Shown: positions 51,198 through 59,802 of the stretch, piece by piece
How the letters are laid out: each line of letters begins with the position of its first letter
Position numbering within the stretch: the first letter of the stretch is position 1
Source of the DNA: Shimia isoporae
GTDB lineage: Bacteria; Pseudomonadota; Alphaproteobacteria; Rhodobacterales; Rhodobacteraceae
Direction: 5' to 3'
Assembly (NCBI RefSeq): GCF_004346865.1
Contig: NZ_SMGR01000001.1
Coordinates: 682,001-746,000, forward strand
Length of the DNA stretch: 64,000 nucleotides
Position numbers and translations under genes: made by a program
The notes under the pieces: model-generated
Seen by the model: the letters and a program-made list of their open reading frames with translations, nothing else
Databases searched by the model: none
What the model was told of the DNA's origin: nothing

Positions 51198-52400
51198 TTA
51201 TTTGCCGCCACGTGAGTTTTGGAAAACCACAAAGGACAAGACCATCAACAGGGCCGCCAGCAGGAACGGAGCGCCGGGCAGGTAGAGAATCGCGTGCTCT
51301 TTGGAGAAGAAGGCGAAGGTCTGTGTCATCACCAAGGGTGCGGCGATGTGGGCGAGGGATGTGAGCGAGGCCGAGACACCTTGTAGCTCGCCTTGAGCGT
51401 CGTCCGGAACGCGGCGGGACATGATCCCCTGAAGCGCCGGCAGACCGATGCCGCCAAGCGCGGCGATCGGCACTGTTGCGAGCACGAGCCAGCCGATGGA
51501 TACAAAACCGAGGAAGAGCAACGCTGCCACCTCGATAGCCAACCCGATCAGCACCGTGCGACGGTTGCCGAAAATGCGCACGGACGGCGCGATCAAAAAG
51601 CCCTGAACCAGTGCAAATCCAATGCCGTAGACCGCCAGTGACACGCCGATCATGCGAGGTTCCCAGCCGAAGCGCTCGGCTGTGAAATACGGCCAGATAG
51701 CCGGGTAAACGGCGGTTGCGATCTGATACAACAGAAAGACAGTAAGCAGGCGGGTCATGGCTGGCAGCTTGCCCAACGCCTTGAGTGAACCGAGTGGGTT
51801 CGCGCGTCGCCATTCAAAGGTGCGGCGGTTCTTTTCTGTCACCGTTTCCGTGAGTGTGAACCAGCCGAGAAGGGCGTTTGCACCCGCGAGAATTGCGGCG
51901 GCCCAGAATGGAGCGCGGGTACCGAATTCGCCAAGAATGCCACCAATTGCCGGGCCAAGCACGAAGCCGATGCCGAAACCTGCGCCCACGATCCCGAAGG
52001 CCTTGGCTTTGTCCTCGGGTTTGGAAATATCGGCCATATAGGCCAACGCGGTTGCATAGGTCGCGGCGGTGATGCCCGCAATGATGCGCCCGACAACCAG
52101 AAGCCACATGGAATTTGCCAACGCCATGATCACGTAGTCTGCGGACATAACAGCGAGGCTAACCAGAAGTACTTTGCGCCGTCCGTAGCGGTCAGAAAGG
52201 TTGCCCAGAAGAGGGCCGCACAGAAACTGCATTACCGCGAAAACGGTGGCGAGAATACCGCCCCAGACCGCCGCTTGCGCCAGATCACCGCCCATCACCT
52301 CGCGGATCAGGTCCGGCATGACCGGGATAATCAAACCGATGCCCATGGCGTCTATGGTCACAGTGGCCAGAATGACCAGTATGGGTAGGCGGTTCGTCAT
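51198..52400 (-). CDS. MFS exporter, TetA-like
   Basis: 400 residues, twelve helices. The drug:H+ antiporter motifs of the TetA group are visible: DAMGIGLIIPVMPDLIREV in helix 1, LGNLSDRYGRRKVLLVSL in loop 2-3 and GAGFGIGFVLGPAIGGILGEFG in helix 5 (motif C of exporters). It exports an unknown compound by proton exchange; tetracycline is only one member's substrate and resistance should not be assumed. It stands between the dehydrogenase and the esterase gene. Confidence 0.9.
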   Translation of the reverse strand: MTNRLPILVILATVTIDAMGIGLIIPVMPDLIREVMGGDLAQAAVWGGILATVFAVMQFLCGPLLGNLSDRYGRRKVLLVSLAVMSADYVIMALANSMWLLVVGRIIAGITAATYATALAYMADISKPEDKAKAFGIVGAGFGIGFVLGPAIGGILGEFGTRAPFWAAAILAGANALLGWFTLTETVTEKNRRTFEWRRANPLGSLKALGKLPAMTRLLTVFLLYQIATAVYPAIWPYFTAERFGWEPRMIGVSLAVYGIGFALVQGFLIAPSVRIFGNRRTVLIGLAIEVAALLFLGFVSIGWLVLATVPIAALGGIGLPALQGIMSRRVPDDAQGELQGVSASLTSLAHIAAPLVMTQTFAFFSKEHAILYLPGAPFLLAALLMVLSFVVFQNSRGGK

Positions 52401-52514
52401 AAGTCGGTCCAGTTCGTCAATCGCGAGTGCTACGCGGTAGAGCAGAACATGGGGGCAATTTTTTTAAATGGGAAGTGCGGACACCCCTAATTTTCAAAGA
52501 ATTCTGAAAGGGAG

Positions 52515-53225
52515 TTATTTGGTGATGATCCGGTGAACCAACGCAGCCAGCTCTTCTGGAGCAGCAAGAAACGGCGAGTGACTCGTGTCCATTTCATAGA
52601 CGTCTTCGCTGGGCCAGTCCTTGGTCATGGTGTGCTGGAACTCGGGCGGAATGGTTTGGTCATTGTTACAGCGGATGTAGGACTTTGGCGTTTTTGCGTA
52701 GCCGCTGCCTAAGGAAATCGGAGTTTCTTGCGGCAGGATGGGTTGCGGGCAGAGGTGATCATTTGCGAAGTCTTCGGTGCCTTCGGGCGTGTCGTGATAA
52801 AACACGCGGCGTGTCTTCGCTGGATCGATGGTGTAGCTGAGGCCGTCCTCCGATTTGATGACGGCATCCAGTATCGGCTGGCGCGGCGCTGCGCGGCGCA
52901 TATCGGCGAGCGAATGCCGGTCCCAAGGGGCATAAGCACAGAGAAAGATCAAACGCGCAATTTTCCCGTCTGCCAGGTCAGCAGCCCTCGAAATGGGATA
53001 GCCGCCCCAGCTGTGCCCCAGAACGAAGGTGTTGTCGCCGAGTGCATCAGCAACGGTTTGTCCACAGGTATCCAGCGTGACATCTTCAATGGGGGTACTG
53101 TCCTGACCGTGACTGGGCAGGTCTATCGCGCGGGCGGAGTGGCCGAGGGCTTCGAGTGCCGGTATGAGATCGCGAAAACACCACGCTCCGTGACAGGAAC
53201 CATGCACCAGGAGAATGTCAGACAT
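52515..53225 (-). CDS. Alpha/beta hydrolase, esterase (methylesterase/HNL-like)
   Basis: A 236-residue alpha/beta hydrolase of the plant methylesterase/hydroxynitrile lyase-like group. Oxyanion start ILLVHGSCHGAWCF, nucleophile Ser in VLGHSWGGYP, catalytic His in DTSHSPFLAAPEELA. It probably hydrolyses an ester; the natural substrate is unknown. Its start overlaps the pcaD stop by 8 bp, so it is coupled in an operon with pcaD. Confidence 0.85.
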   Translation of the reverse strand: MSDILLVHGSCHGAWCFRDLIPALEALGHSARAIDLPSHGQDSTPIEDVTLDTCGQTVADALGDNTFVLGHSWGGYPISRAADLADGKIARLIFLCAYAPWDRHSLADMRRAAPRQPILDAVIKSEDGLSYTIDPAKTRRVFYHDTPEGTEDFANDHLCPQPILPQETPISLGSGYAKTPKSYIRCNNDQTIPPEFQHTMTKDWPSEDVYEMDTSHSPFLAAPEELAALVHRIITK

Positions 53226-54006
53226 GAGCGGTTTCCTTGAGAAAGCCGTTGATGAGGGCTGCGTAGTCTTCCGGTTTTTCTGCGCAGGGCAGGTGGCCGG
53301 TACGCCGCATCAATTCCATCCGCGCGCCCGGAATCAGTTCTACTGTTTCTCGCACAAGGTCCGGTGGCGTCGCCCCGTCTTCTGATCCCGCTATGCCCAA
53401 GGTGGACAGGCGCAACCCCGATGTGGGGGTGTAGAAGTCAGTGCCTTTGATCGCGGCACAACAGCCCATGTATCCTTCTGGTGGCGTACTTTCGAACATC
53501 GCTTGCCAGTGCGCGAGTTCAGGCCGGGCAAGAAAGTCACGACTGAACCAGCGCTGCATTGTGGCGTTTGCCATGGAGGTGAGCCCACCTTTGCGAACTT
53601 GTTCGATCCGGTCGTCCCAGAGCTTTGGTGAACCGATTTTGGCTGCTGTGTTGGAAAGGACCATGGCACGCACAAGATCGAGGCGTTTTACCGCCAGACC
53701 CTGAGCAATCATACCGCCGATCGAAAGGCCTACGACGAGTGCATCCTTGATTTCCAGATGATCCAGAAGGGCCTCAGCATCCTTGACGAGCGTTCCCATC
53801 GCGTAGGGGGCAGGCGGCACATCTGTCTCGCCGTGCCCCCGCATGTCATAGCGGATGATACGCAGACCTTTGGTCAGGAACGGCAGGATGGGTTCCCAAA
53901 GGCCCATATTGGTGCCAAGCGAATTGATGAAAACAACTGGCGCTCCATTCGGGTCGCCATCTTCGCGAAAGTGGGTGGAAATTCCATTGAGATTTGCGAG
54001 GGGCAT
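53218..54006 (-). CDS. pcaD: 3-oxoadipate enol-lactonase-like alpha/beta hydrolase
   Basis: 262 residues, typical PcaD length. Oxyanion FINSLGTNMGLWEP, nucleophile Ser in VGLSIGGMIAQGLA, acid Asp in GSEDGATPP and His in TGHLPCAEKPEDYAALI. It opens 3-oxoadipate enol-lactone in the beta-ketoadipate pathway. No other pca gene is in the window, so the assignment rests on the sequence; related lactonases or esterases are possible. Its start overlaps the end of the upstream nuclease-like gene. Confidence 0.8.
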   Translation of the reverse strand: MPLANLNGISTHFREDGDPNGAPVVFINSLGTNMGLWEPILPFLTKGLRIIRYDMRGHGETDVPPAPYAMGTLVKDAEALLDHLEIKDALVVGLSIGGMIAQGLAVKRLDLVRAMVLSNTAAKIGSPKLWDDRIEQVRKGGLTSMANATMQRWFSRDFLARPELAHWQAMFESTPPEGYMGCCAAIKGTDFYTPTSGLRLSTLGIAGSEDGATPPDLVRETVELIPGARMELMRRTGHLPCAEKPEDYAALINGFLKETAHV

Positions 54007-55202
54007 CAGTCGTCCTTAAGCCGGATGTGGGCCATGATCTGCCCGTGATCGGAAGCAAGTTTATTATAAGGTGCTTCGGCATGGCTGCCGTCTGTCAGAT
54101 GGTCGTTCAAAACCGAGAAATACTCCATTTCGCCAATCGCCGCGGCATTGTCCGGATGGAAATGCTGGCTGAGGTAGATCTGATCAATGCTTTCGTAAAC
54201 GCCACCAAAGGCCGTGGTGTAGACCATGTCGCGCATGGATTTCTTCACAAAAAGGCTTTCTGCGGAGGTCAGGCGGACCTTGTTCACAGCCTTTTGGATG
54301 AGGTCGTTTTCTTCGCGCGAATATCTGTCGGCGCCGTGTTTGGCGTCGTGTCTGAGCATCCATGAGTAGTTGCGGAAGGGCACTTCGCCGGAGATGATTT
54401 CTGAACTGACCGCATGTTCGCCGTCGTTGAAGTCACCCATAACCATGACGGGGTGTCCTGCGTTGAGTTCGGCCACGATTTCCCGGCGCAAAACCCAGGC
54501 TTCGGCCATACGGCGCAGGGCGGCACGCATGGCGCCCATGGCCCGGCCTACGGGGTCGTATTGCGTGAGATCCGCCTCCGGTGCCCTGCCATCATCACCG
54601 CGGGGAAATTCGCCGAGCTTGGATTTCAAGTGGCAGTTGAAGACGGTGATGGTGGTGGTTTCGGAGACCCGTATGCGGGCTTTCAAAATCGGGCGGGAGA
54701 GGCGGGTAAGGCGATAATGGCCCCCGTCCTCGCCGGTGAGGTCTCGGAAGGGAATGTCGAGTGGTTTGGGTAGGTCTTGGATGATCTCGGGCGTACCGGC
54801 AAAGCCGAAGCGCGAAAGGATCGCGACACCGGGGCGGCGTTGGCCGGGTTCGCCGGTGTCGTTGATGTTGGGAGCGACAAAAAGGCTTTTGTCTTCGTAC
54901 GGGGTGTAGCCCAGTTTGCGGAAGATGGCCTTGCGGTGGTAGCGCTTGGATTTGTCGGGGAGAACAGCTTTGTTGCTTTCGATGCCGTTGCGGTCGGCCT
55001 CGGCAATGACATTGCGCAGGGTGGCCTCGTCAAAGATTTCCTGAAAGCCGATGATGTCGGCGTCCATGGAGAAAATCTGCGAGGCGGTCCAGTCTTCTTT
55101 CCAAGCGTATTCTTCGGGAGTGTACGACTGGAACGGATAATATTCCTGATCCGGGCCGATGAGGTTTTTGACGTTGAAAGAGGCGATGGTGAAACGGGTC
55201 AT
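54006..55202 (-). CDS. Endonuclease/exonuclease/phosphatase family protein
   Basis: 398 residues from ATG 55202 (AGGA upstream); a longer frame to 55334 is unsupported. EEP fold motifs: TIASFNVKNLIGP, Glu in IIGFQEIFDEATLRN, VFNCHLKSKLGEF, VMGDFNDGEHAVSSEI and the final SDHGQIMAHI. It is a Mg-dependent phosphodiesterase acting on nucleic acid, lipid or a small phosphoester; no signal peptide is seen. It heads the overlapping trio with pcaD and the esterase gene. Confidence 0.87.
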   Translation of the reverse strand: MTRFTIASFNVKNLIGPDQEYYPFQSYTPEEYAWKEDWTASQIFSMDADIIGFQEIFDEATLRNVIAEADRNGIESNKAVLPDKSKRYHRKAIFRKLGYTPYEDKSLFVAPNINDTGEPGQRRPGVAILSRFGFAGTPEIIQDLPKPLDIPFRDLTGEDGGHYRLTRLSRPILKARIRVSETTTITVFNCHLKSKLGEFPRGDDGRAPEADLTQYDPVGRAMGAMRAALRRMAEAWVLRREIVAELNAGHPVMVMGDFNDGEHAVSSEIISGEVPFRNYSWMLRHDAKHGADRYSREENDLIQKAVNKVRLTSAESLFVKKSMRDMVYTTAFGGVYESIDQIYLSQHFHPDNAAAIGEMEYFSVLNDHLTDGSHAEAPYNKLASDHGQIMAHIRLKDD

Positions 55203-55417
55203 GGGATTATCCTGAGAAACAGAAATCCGAGGCGCGCAGCGGCTCGGATCGTACCCGACCCCGCCTTGTCGCACCGGAGGTGCGCCATGCCTGAATGGGT
55301 GCGCGTCCGGCGTGACGGCGGGTGCGAATTTCAAACTGATTTGAGCGATGGGGCATCGCGTTGGTCCTTGTTGATGCGGTGACGATGGCCGCCATTGGTG
55401 CGGGTGCGATCCTAGTG

Positions 55418-56392
55418 TTAGTCAAACCTGGTGATGGCATTGGCGAAAATCTCGGCATCCACATTGCCGCCCGTGCAGACGGCAACAACGGCGTCGCCCT
55501 CGATGTTTTCACCATGGAAGAGGGCTGCAGCGAGCGCGACTGCACCGCCGGGTTCCACCACGATTTTCAGGCGTTTGAAAGCCAAAGCCATCGCACGAAG
55601 TGCCTCGTCTTCGGTGACCACCAAACCCGGGCCGCAAAGACGGGACATGATCGGAAACGTCAGGTTGCCGGGTTGGGGCGTTATGATAGCATCGCAAAGC
55701 GATCCGGATTGGGTCGGATTGGACTGGATTTCACCGGTTCGGAGCGACCGTGCGACATCGTCAAATCCTTCGGGCTCGCAGGGGCGGACGCGCAAGTCAG
55801 GTGCATCGGCCTCCAGCGCCAAGGCGATTCCGGAAGACAGACCGCCGCCGCCGCAACAGACCAGAACGTCGCCCGAGGTCACGCCGAACTCGGCGGCTTG
55901 GGCCGCGATTTCGAGGCCGGTGGTGCCTTGACCGGCGATGACTTGCGGCTCGTCATAGGGACGGATCAGGGTAAGACCGCGTTCTTCGGCAATCCTGCCG
56001 CCGACTTCTTCGCGTTGTTCCCCGCCTGCGCGGTCATAAAGCACGACTTCGGCCCCAAGTGCGCGTGTGTTGGCGATTTTCAGTTTGGGTGCGTTTTTCG
56101 GCATCACAATGACGGCAGGCGCCCCATGCTTGGCGGCGGCTAGGGCAACGCCCTGTGCGTGGTTTCCTGAACTGTAGGCGATGATGCCGCGCTTAAGGGT
56201 AACCTCGTCCAGAGCCGAGACCGCCGACCAACCACCGCGGAATTTAAAGGAGCCGGTGTGTTGCAGGCACTCCGGTTTAACCAACACCTGACGACCGGCG
56301 ATCTCGTCCAGAAACGGCGAGGTCAAAATTGGTGTGCGTCGTGCGTGACCTTGCAGCCGGTCGGCTGCTGCACGGATCATGTCGATGTTCAT
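55418..56392 (-). CDS. PLP-dependent threonine/serine dehydratase
   Basis: A 324-residue fold-type II PLP enzyme. The PLP lysine is Lys50 in HTGSFKFRGG, with SSGNHAQGVALAA for the substrate carboxylate and CCGGGGLSSGIAL for the PLP phosphate. There is no ACT domain, so it is a catabolic type (threonine, serine or hydroxyaspartate dehydratase, or serine racemase relative). Its start overlaps the stop of the upstream alpha/beta hydrolase gene (ATGA). A 215-bp gap with no feature separates it from the next gene. Confidence 0.88.
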   Translation of the reverse strand: MNIDMIRAAADRLQGHARRTPILTSPFLDEIAGRQVLVKPECLQHTGSFKFRGGWSAVSALDEVTLKRGIIAYSSGNHAQGVALAAAKHGAPAVIVMPKNAPKLKIANTRALGAEVVLYDRAGGEQREEVGGRIAEERGLTLIRPYDEPQVIAGQGTTGLEIAAQAAEFGVTSGDVLVCCGGGGLSSGIALALEADAPDLRVRPCEPEGFDDVARSLRTGEIQSNPTQSGSLCDAIITPQPGNLTFPIMSRLCGPGLVVTEDEALRAMALAFKRLKIVVEPGGAVALAAALFHGENIEGDAVVAVCTGGNVDAEIFANAITRFD

Positions 56393-57228
56393 GAAGGGCT
56401 CTCCAGTTGGTCTATCCAGCTTTGCAGGATGGCGACTGCATCCGGTTCGTCGAGAAAGAGAACATGACCGCGGTCGGGGATTTCTGCCGCAAGAATCGGG
56501 CCGCGATTTAGCATCTCGGAATATGTCTGCGCGGACAGAATGTCAGAGTTTGCACCGCGGATCACTGCAAGAGGCATGCCCTTTAGAGCATCAAAGAGCG
56601 GCCAGAGATCGGGCTGTTCCGCGCGGGGATCAAAGGTCGCAAGCGTCGCATTACGCAGTTTGGGATCATAGTTGATCGCGAGGCCGTCCGGCGTTTCAAC
56701 GAAGTGTTTTGTCACTTCTTGCCGCCAGCGGCTTGGCGGCACCCCGTCAAAGCCGGGTATGCGCGTGGCGAAGGCTTCGGCGGCTTCATCAAGCGTTTTC
56801 CAGACGGGGTTGCGCCCGATAAAAACGAGGATGATCTCAAGCCCGTCGGTTTCGATCACCGGTCCGACATCGTTAAAGCACACGCCATTCAACCGCTGCG
56901 GTGCTATTTGACCGAGATGCATGGCAATAAGGCCGCCGCGGGATGTGCCGAGAACAGCTGCCTTTTCAATCCTCAAGTGATCCAGCAGTTCGATTGCATC
57001 GCGTGCTTCGCGGTCCACCGAATAAGACATGAAGTCTTCTGCCCAGTCTGACTGGCCACGACCGCGATAATCCAACCGGATCACCCGCGCGGCTGTCATT
57101 GCGGGTAGGGCGTAATCAAAATCGGTGCTATTGCGGGTTAACCCAGCAAGGCACAGGACGACGGGTCCGTCGCCGCCAGTATCTTCAAAAAAGAGCGAAA
57201 GACCGTCTGATGTTGTAAATCTGGGCAT
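56389..57228 (-). CDS. Alpha/beta hydrolase
   Basis: 279 residues. Oxyanion motif VLCLAGLTRNSTDFDY, RVIRLDYRGRGQSDWAED, nucleophile Ser in VLGTSRGGLIAMHLG, and catalytic His in IPDRGHVLFLDEPDAV. It is a soluble ester, lactone or C-C hydrolase of unknown substrate. It lies between the dehalogenase (3 bp upstream) and the dehydratase (4-bp overlap), so the three proteins are made from one message and may serve one pathway. Confidence 0.87.
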   Translation of the reverse strand: MPRFTTSDGLSLFFEDTGGDGPVVLCLAGLTRNSTDFDYALPAMTAARVIRLDYRGRGQSDWAEDFMSYSVDREARDAIELLDHLRIEKAAVLGTSRGGLIAMHLGQIAPQRLNGVCFNDVGPVIETDGLEIILVFIGRNPVWKTLDEAAEAFATRIPGFDGVPPSRWRQEVTKHFVETPDGLAINYDPKLRNATLATFDPRAEQPDLWPLFDALKGMPLAVIRGANSDILSAQTYSEMLNRGPILAAEIPDRGHVLFLDEPDAVAILQSWIDQLESPS

Positions 57229-57231
57229 GCG

Positions 57232-57915
57232 TCAAACTGCGTGATCAGGGATGGTTGTTAGGTCGGACAGGATGATCGCTGGTTTCCACGGCATCCGGTC
57301 AACGGGTTCGCCCGCGCGGTTCACCCATGCGGTTTTGAAGCCGTAGCCAGTTGCGCAAGCCGCGTCCCATCCATTTGAGGAGACAAAAAGCACTTCGTCG
57401 CGCGCGCAACCAAACCGCTTGGTGACCAGTTCATAAACGGACTCTGCAGGCTTGAAGATACCGACGCTCTCCACACTCAACACATCATCCAGAAATTCCT
57501 GAACGCCCGCGCTCTCGACCGCCCCGCTCAGCATTTCAGGCGATCCGTTGGAGAGTATCGCCGTGTTCAGGCCGCGGGATTTCAGATCCGCAAGCATTTG
57601 CGGGACTTCGGGATAGGCTGACAGCTCCCAGTAGAGTGCGAGCAGGCGTTCTCGGAGTTCCGCATCGCCTTGCAGGCCGGAGGCTTCAAGCGCCCAATCC
57701 AAACCGTTCTGGGTGACCTCCCAGAAATCTGTATGTGCATTGGCGACAGCTCGCAGCCAGGTGTATTGCAACTGCTTCAGTCGCCAGTCATTCGCGACTT
57801 TCATCCAGTGTTTTGCAAAGGCGTCCCGACCGGGTTCGGCCGCGGCTTCCCGAGCGGCTGCGGCCACGTCGAAGAGCGTTCCGTATGCGTCGAAAATGCA
57901 AGTTGTGATGGCCAT
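57232..57915 (-). CDS. L-2-haloacid dehalogenase (type II)
   Basis: A 227-residue HAD-superfamily enzyme with the full type II dehalogenase set: Asp8 nucleophile and Thr12 in FDAYGTLFDV, Arg in QLQYTWLRAV, Ser in LSNGSPEML, Lys and Tyr in GIFKPAESVYEL, and Ser/Asn/Asp in FVSSNGWDAACATGYGF. It hydrolyses L-2-haloalkanoic acids to D-2-hydroxy acids. Marine bacteria carry these for natural organohalides. It is the first gene of a three-gene unit; the upstream region diverges from the FKBP gene. Confidence 0.92.
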   Translation of the reverse strand: MAITTCIFDAYGTLFDVAAAAREAAAEPGRDAFAKHWMKVANDWRLKQLQYTWLRAVANAHTDFWEVTQNGLDWALEASGLQGDAELRERLLALYWELSAYPEVPQMLADLKSRGLNTAILSNGSPEMLSGAVESAGVQEFLDDVLSVESVGIFKPAESVYELVTKRFGCARDEVLFVSSNGWDAACATGYGFKTAWVNRAGEPVDRMPWKPAIILSDLTTIPDHAV

Positions 57916-58055
57916 GTGATCCTCCCGTTATGGCGCAGATTGTCAGGTTTCGCAGGGGGCGGAAAGGGGCGTTTGCACTTTCGGACCTACGACTTTAGGG
58001 TGCGGCCTTTATGCGGGCCGGTGGGGTGCGCACTTAGACAATGATGGGACACACC

Positions 58056-58484
58056 ATGACAGCCGCAAAATCGGGCGATACCGTTCGCATTCACTACACT
58101 GGCACTCTGAGCGACGGATCGGTCTTTGACAGCTCCGAGGGGCGTGATCCGCTTGAGTTCACTCTCGGGTCAGGGCAGGTCATTCCGGGCTTTGACAATG
58201 CCGTGGATGGCATGAGCGTAGGCGACAAGAAGGTTGCGGAGATTCCTGCAGATCAGGCGTATGGCCCGCGCCACGAAGAAGCCATTCAGGACGTCCCGCG
58301 CGAACAGATTCCGGCGGAGATCCCGCTTGAGATCGGTCTGCAACTGCAGATGCAGTCGCCGACCGGGCAGGTTGTGCCTGTGACTGTGGTGGAAATCACG
58401 GACGAGATCGTGAAGCTCGACGCCAACCACATGCTGGCGGGCAAGGATCTGACATTTGCGATCGAGCTGGTATCAATCAACTGA
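58056..58484 (+). CDS. FKBP-type peptidyl-prolyl isomerase (SlyD-like)
   Basis: 142 residues from ATG 58056 (MTAAKSGDTVRIHYTGTL); ATGs at 58041 and 58044 are alternatives and no start has a strong ribosome binding site. The FKBP core has GSVFDSSEGRDPLEFTLGSGQVIPGFDNAV, followed by an insert-in-flap region (AYGPRHEEAIQDVPREQIP) typical of SlyD. There is no His-rich metal tail. Cytoplasmic folding helper. A terminator-like hairpin follows. Confidence 0.9.
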   Translation: MTAAKSGDTVRIHYTGTLSDGSVFDSSEGRDPLEFTLGSGQVIPGFDNAVDGMSVGDKKVAEIPADQAYGPRHEEAIQDVPREQIPAEIPLEIGLQLQMQSPTGQVVPVTVVEITDEIVKLDANHMLAGKDLTFAIELVSIN

Positions 58485-58515
58485 CCCCGTATTCGCAGAT
58501 TTAGGACAGAAGCTC

Positions 58516-58538
58516 GCCCGTATTTTGGCGGGCTTTTT
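58516..58538 (+). terminator. Probable terminator after the FKBP gene
   Basis: GCCCG (58516-58520), 8-nt loop, CGGGC (58529-58533), then TTTTT. Short but GC-only stem. Confidence 0.65.
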
Positions 58539-58583
58539 CTTTGGGCGGGCAAGGCCTAGCGTGGAACCGGAGGGAGACATGTC

Positions 58584-59663
58584 ATGGACTTGATCACAAA
58601 GCTTGGCCTGCGCTGGCCGATTTTTCAGGCACCCATGGCGGGCGTTTCGACCCCCGCAATGGCAGCCGCGGTAAGCAACGCCGGAGGGCTTGGCGCGATG
58701 GGGCTTGGCGCGGCCGGCGTCGACGGCGCCCGCACCATGCTGCGCGCCGCGCGAGCACTGACCGACAAGCCGATCAATGCAAACCTGTTTTGCCATGCCC
58801 CTGCCGTTCGCGATGCCGGAAAAGAGGCCGATTGGATCAAAGCGTTGCGGCCGGTTTTTGAAGGTTTTGGCGCTTCGCCACCGGATTCACTGTCGGAAAT
58901 CTACCGTACGTTCCTCGAGGATCGCCTCATGATGGACATGCTGCTTGAGGAAAAACCAGGCGTGGTCAGCCTGCACTTTGGCTTGCCCGCAACCGGATGG
59001 ATTGCCGAACTGCAAGCAGCGGGTAACCTTGTCTTTGCCAGTGCGACATCCGTGGAAGAGGCAGAGGCTTGTGTTGCGGCCGGTGTCGATGCGGTTGTAG
59101 CCCAAGGAATCGAGGCCGGCGGCCACCGGGGGGTATTTGATCCGGCGTCTGAAGACAGTGCGATGACAACTCTGGAGTTGGTCGGCGCGTTGAATGCAGC
59201 AGTAGACGTGCCGGTTATCGCTGCGGGCGGTATCATGGACGGGCGAGGCGTGGCGGCGGCGCTGGATGCCGGTGCTGTGGCGGCGCAACTTGGCACGGCC
59301 TTTATTGACACTGATGAATCCGCTGCGGACGCGGGGTATCGCGCTGCTTTGAGGCAGGCCGGCGCCGGTTCAACGGTCCTGACCCGCGTCATTTCGGGTC
59401 GGGCGGCGCGTTGCCTGTCAAACCGGTTTGTGGTGTTGGGCGAGGCGCTGGGCGAGGTGTCGGCACCGGATTATCCGGTGGCTTACGACATCGGAAAAGC
59501 GCTGAATGCGGCTGCAAAAAATGCAGGCGAGGCAGGCTATGGCGCCCAATGGGCGGGCACTGGCGCAGGGCAGATCAGGCGAGGAACATCAGCCGATATC
59601 CTGCGCGCCATCGCATCGGAACTCTACACCACGAAATCTGACGACCTGCCCCCAAGGGGATAA
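58584..59663 (+). CDS. Nitronate monooxygenase-like FMN enzyme
   Basis: 359 residues with a TIM barrel of the NMO/2-nitropropane dioxygenase family: PIFQAPMAGVSTPAMAAAVSN, INANLFCHAP, the catalytic His in QGIEAGGHRG, VIAAGGIMDGRG and LGTAFIDTDESAA for FMN phosphate. It oxidises alkyl nitronates such as propionate 3-nitronate, or acts as a related enoyl reductase. It is probably transcribed alone; an AAATACCC-led hairpin element follows. Confidence 0.87.
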   Translation: MDLITKLGLRWPIFQAPMAGVSTPAMAAAVSNAGGLGAMGLGAAGVDGARTMLRAARALTDKPINANLFCHAPAVRDAGKEADWIKALRPVFEGFGASPPDSLSEIYRTFLEDRLMMDMLLEEKPGVVSLHFGLPATGWIAELQAAGNLVFASATSVEEAEACVAAGVDAVVAQGIEAGGHRGVFDPASEDSAMTTLELVGALNAAVDVPVIAAGGIMDGRGVAAALDAGAVAAQLGTAFIDTDESAADAGYRAALRQAGAGSTVLTRVISGRAARCLSNRFVVLGEALGEVSAPDYPVAYDIGKALNAAAKNAGEAGYGAQWAGTGAGQIRRGTSADILRAIASELYTTKSDDLPPRG

Positions 59664-59717
59664 AGTGGCCGTTGTCGAGACGGAAAGATGCGTGTTCCCT
59701 GATCTTCTGACTGGTTT

Positions 59718-59780
59718 CAAATACCCGAAGGCTCAAGCCGGAGGCTTGAGCCGGGCCCAACCCCGATAGGGGGCGGGAGC
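59718..59780. repeat. AAATACCC-led double hairpin element (copy 2)
   Basis: AAATACCC is followed by a perfect 10-bp hairpin GGCTCAAGCC-GGA-GGCTTGAGCC (59730-59752). Then comes a second structure, CCCC-GATA-GGGG, with GGGC/GCCC outside it. It lies between convergent genes and may terminate both. Compare the element at 17377. Confidence 0.55.
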
Positions 59781-59802
59781 CCGTTTGCAGGAATTCAAGC
59801 GC

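Noticed and set aside
51198-52400. Calling the MFS exporter a tetracycline resistance gene
   Set aside because: It shares TetA-group motifs, but so do many housekeeping exporters. Substrate cannot be inferred.
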